64,000 bases of DNA, taken from assembly GCF_905475465.1 (NCBI RefSeq), contig NC_062244.1:1190501-1254500 (forward strand), written 5' to 3'. The position numbers were made by a program, and so were the translations under genes. Of the stretch, positions 62,207 to 64,000 are shown in pieces. Numbering within the stretch: position 1 is the first letter of the stretch; each line of letters starts with the position of its first letter. The notes under the pieces are model-generated. The model searched no databases and had not been told where the DNA came from. It saw nothing but the letters and a program-made list of their open reading frames with translations. Source of the stretch: Pieris napi. Taxonomy: Eukaryota; Arthropoda; Insecta; Lepidoptera; Pieridae.

Positions 62207-62690
62207 TGTTGAATTCAAGTGCACTGAGGCTAATTAAAGATTTAAGTTAGCGCCTGATACATAGTACATACAGCCTTGCGATTCACTCACTTTTCTATCT
62301 CACACAGCGGTTTTCGCATCGGCATTCTGAATAGGTGGGAGCTTGTAGTTTGTTGTTTATCAGAATGCCAAATCATAAAATGACTGCTTCACGACTGATT
62401 TGAGAGCGACCGCCGATGCGAAAACCGCTGTGTGAGTTCGAAAAGTGAGTTACAGAATCGCAAGGCTGGTGACCTCGGAGCTGGACGAATAAGTATTGCA
62501 ATACAGCGAGTAAATGCTGCCAGCGTTAAAGGTACACTGCCACAGGGACCAATTTTTAAATTTGTTTTAATTTTCTATCCATCCATTTTTTAATAATTAT
62601 TATTATTATTAATTACTATTACTATGTAGGTTAAGAATATTGTAAACATTGTATGTTTGTGTGTTGGAAATTAATACCAGTATGTTGTTT
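62207..62690 (+). mobile_element. LINE-D 3' end interrupted by foldback-E
   Basis: The first part is AGATTTAAGTTAGCGCCTGA (sense) up to ATAGTAC. After the MITE it resumes GGTGACCTCGGAGCTGG, GTAAATGCTGCCAGCGTTAA and AGGTACACTGCCACAGGGAC, then the 3'UTR with GTTAAGAATATTGTAAACAT. The ATAGTAC and GGTGACC blocks are adjacent in uninterrupted copies. Confidence 0.88.
62271..62468. mobile_element. foldback-E MITE, copy 3, nested in LINE-D
   Basis: CAGCCTTGCGATTC at the left and GAATCGCAAGGCTG at the right bound a long foldback. A 6-bp deletion (TGTAAC) near the left arm distinguishes the two arms. Its host LINE-D gives an unusually clear empty-site reference. Confidence 0.9.
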
Positions 62691-63061
62691 CAATATGGTG
62701 TCAAATTTATTAGTCCGACTTTCGTTCAACACAGTACATGTGAATAATAAATAATCGCGTAAGATTGTAAATCAATTGATGAACGATGCGCCGGTTTAAT
62801 TGCGCGAGCGCACCGTGTGACGTGTCGCATTAATGGAGCCGGGTTTATTTTTGTGTCCGACACTTGATCGCAAATAGATGATGCGAATTCAAATGAAAAG
62901 CTTGGAATTGTTTAAATTTTTATACCATCTTTTCTTGACCACCAATTGTTTAAGAGTATACTCCTCTATCAAAGGCCGGCAACGCACCCACTAAAAATTG
63001 GTATACATGGGCTGCGATGACTGCCCTTTTTGGGCGTCCCTTAGGCTAATCCTATATAAAA
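62691..63061. other. no gene recognised
   Basis: AAAGGCCGGCAACGCACCCA at 62969 is a short Rep-B-type block on the minus strand followed by unrelated GC-rich sequence. Nothing else was recognised. Confidence 0.35.
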
Positions 63062-63445
63062 CTAGCTGACCCGGCAAACGTCGTTTTGCCATGTATATCA
63101 TTTACAATAAAAAAATAGGGGTTGATCGTAGAGACGTGAAAGTTAGGGGTTGTATGTATTTTTTAATGCTGTATCATAAAAAAATGAAAAATAAAAATTT
63201 TGTCTAAAAAATAAAAAAAATAATTTAGGGGTTAACCCCTAACATTTAGGGGGATGAAAAATAGATGTTGGCCGATTCTCATAGATACCGGATAAGCACA
63301 AAATTTCATCAAAATCGGTCAAGCCGTTTCGGAGGAGTATGGCAACGAAAACTGTGACACGTTAGATGTTAAATGCATTAGAAGCCCAATGACGTCATCC
63401 ACCAACGGAACAGTTGTCTGTTTAATAATAATAAGAAATACTAGA
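63062..63445 (-). mobile_element. non-autonomous Helitron with clear 3' hairpin
   Basis: On the minus strand the 3' end is GGCAAACGACG-type hairpin sequence followed by GGGTCAG and CTAG. On the plus strand GGCAAA at 63073-63078 and TTTGCC at 63085-63090 pair across six bases, 7 nt from CTAG. AAACGGCTTGACCGATTTTG is the subterminal block. The 5' end is placed at TCTAGTATTTC (63445), which is less certain. No coding capacity. Confidence 0.75.
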
Positions 63446-63530
63446 TCCATTTAATTGTTGATTAAAGAGGAGTAGGTGATCAGCCTTCTGTCAGACATAT
63501 GTCATAGATTTTTGGATTTGACACTCTTAA

Positions 63531-63817
63531 AAAAAAAAACCAGTAACGCTACAACCTCTTTAGGTCTTGTCCTCAGATTTCTGAATTTGTTTCATGATCA
63601 TTATCAAATCTATTAGGCAAGTAGGTGATCAGCCTCCAGTGCCTGACACACGCCGTCGACTTTTTGGGTCTAAGACATGTCGGTTTCCTCAACTGTTTTT
63701 TTCCTTCATATATTGTATATCAACGTTTGAGCGAATGTTAAATGCGCACATAAAAAGAAAGTCGATCCAAACTCAGAAAAGAGAGTAGCACGCTGAAGCC
63801 ACTAGGCCAACACTTCT
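63531..63817 (-). repeat. SINE-A with head damage
   Basis: CAGTAACGCTACAACCTCTT, GCCTGACACACGCCGTCGAC and GAGCGAATGTTAAATGCGCA. The B-box segment is deleted (GTCGATCCAAACTCAG replaces it), and then GCACGCTGAAGCCACTAGGC. CATATATTGTATATCAA is inserted before the GTTTGAGCG block. Confidence 0.93.
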
Positions 63818-64000
63818 CCATATATAATTTAATAAAGTTGATATGATATGTACGATACAAATAATATAAGAATAGACTTTGACTAATAATGTAAAATTCC
63901 TTAAGACAAATTTGCGCGCCATTGTGTGTGGCAGAATATGCGAACTTACGATTGTACCACCTTACACATTTTTGTACTATTCTTGCAATAAAAAAATAAT
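63818..64000. other. nothing recognised
   Basis: AT-rich end of the window. No element or frame was recognised. Confidence 0.4.

Overview
The window looks like lepidopteran (butterfly or moth) nuclear DNA. It is AT-rich, has no bacterial-style coding density, and is a dense mosaic of insect-type mobile elements. The commonest element is a tRNA-headed SINE resembling the Metulj-type SINEs of butterflies. Short Helitrons with TC...CTRR ends are also present. The family comparisons rest on recall and on copies seen inside this window; no database was searched. No host protein-coding gene was recognised. The longest open frames (about 60-124 codons) mostly cross repeats, and none shows a convincing host domain. 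The window is best read as intergenic or deep-intronic sequence.

Family labels used here are local names. SINE-A is a tRNA-derived SINE with about 20 copies. Rep-B is a retroposon-like repeat of about 200-400 bp with about 25 pieces, all 5'- or 3'-truncated. Rep-C and Rep-L are retroposon 3' ends whose tails are built on GACTTTGACTT. LINE-D is the 3' end of a non-LTR retrotransposon, including the last codons of its reverse-transcriptase ORF. LINE-Q, LINE-R, LINE-S and LINE-T are C-terminal ORF2 fragments of other non-LTR elements. Foldback-E is a long palindromic MITE. Rep-F may be a Penelope-like element. Rep-G is a short element with near-palindromic ends. SINE-J is a second tRNA-headed SINE.

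Layout: 1-9.7 kb is a patchwork of Rep-B, Rep-C, SINE-A, foldback-E and LINE pieces, plus a TG microsatellite. 9.7-13.5 kb is mostly quiet AT-rich DNA with a LINE-S 3' end. 13.5-16.5 kb holds Rep-C, SINE-A and a LINE-D copy split by a clean 425-bp retroposon with a 9-bp target duplication. 17.1-18.0 kb is a three-level nest: an outer inverted-repeat element, then a hAT-like MITE, then Rep-F. 19.3-24.1 kb holds a Helitron, Rep-G, two LINE C-termini and Rep-F. 24.5-31 kb holds Rep-B, a 5S rRNA-derived sequence, SINE-A copies facing each other, LINE-D and a short Helitron. 32.8-36.4 kb holds a Helitron, SINE-J, LINE-D, foldback-E and LINE pieces. 38.5-41.6 kb holds a PIF/Harbinger-like element with a MADF-domain remnant and two adjacent foldback elements, one containing a 44-bp perfect palindrome. 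42-49 kb holds SINE-A, Rep-B, Rep-F, Rep-G and LINE pieces. 50.17-50.81 kb is a second Harbinger-like element that still carries a 75-codon MADF reading frame and six copies of an 11-bp subterminal motif. 51.8-64 kb continues with Rep-B, SINE-A, Rep-G and two more Helitrons, and a head-to-head LINE-D pair with a foldback-E copy nested in it.

Nothing suggests a working multi-gene system. The main biological content is the two Harbinger-type elements with trimmed DNA-binding ORFs, the Penelope-like candidate with a ribozyme-like motif, the 5S-derived sequence, and the well-preserved nesting and palindrome structures.
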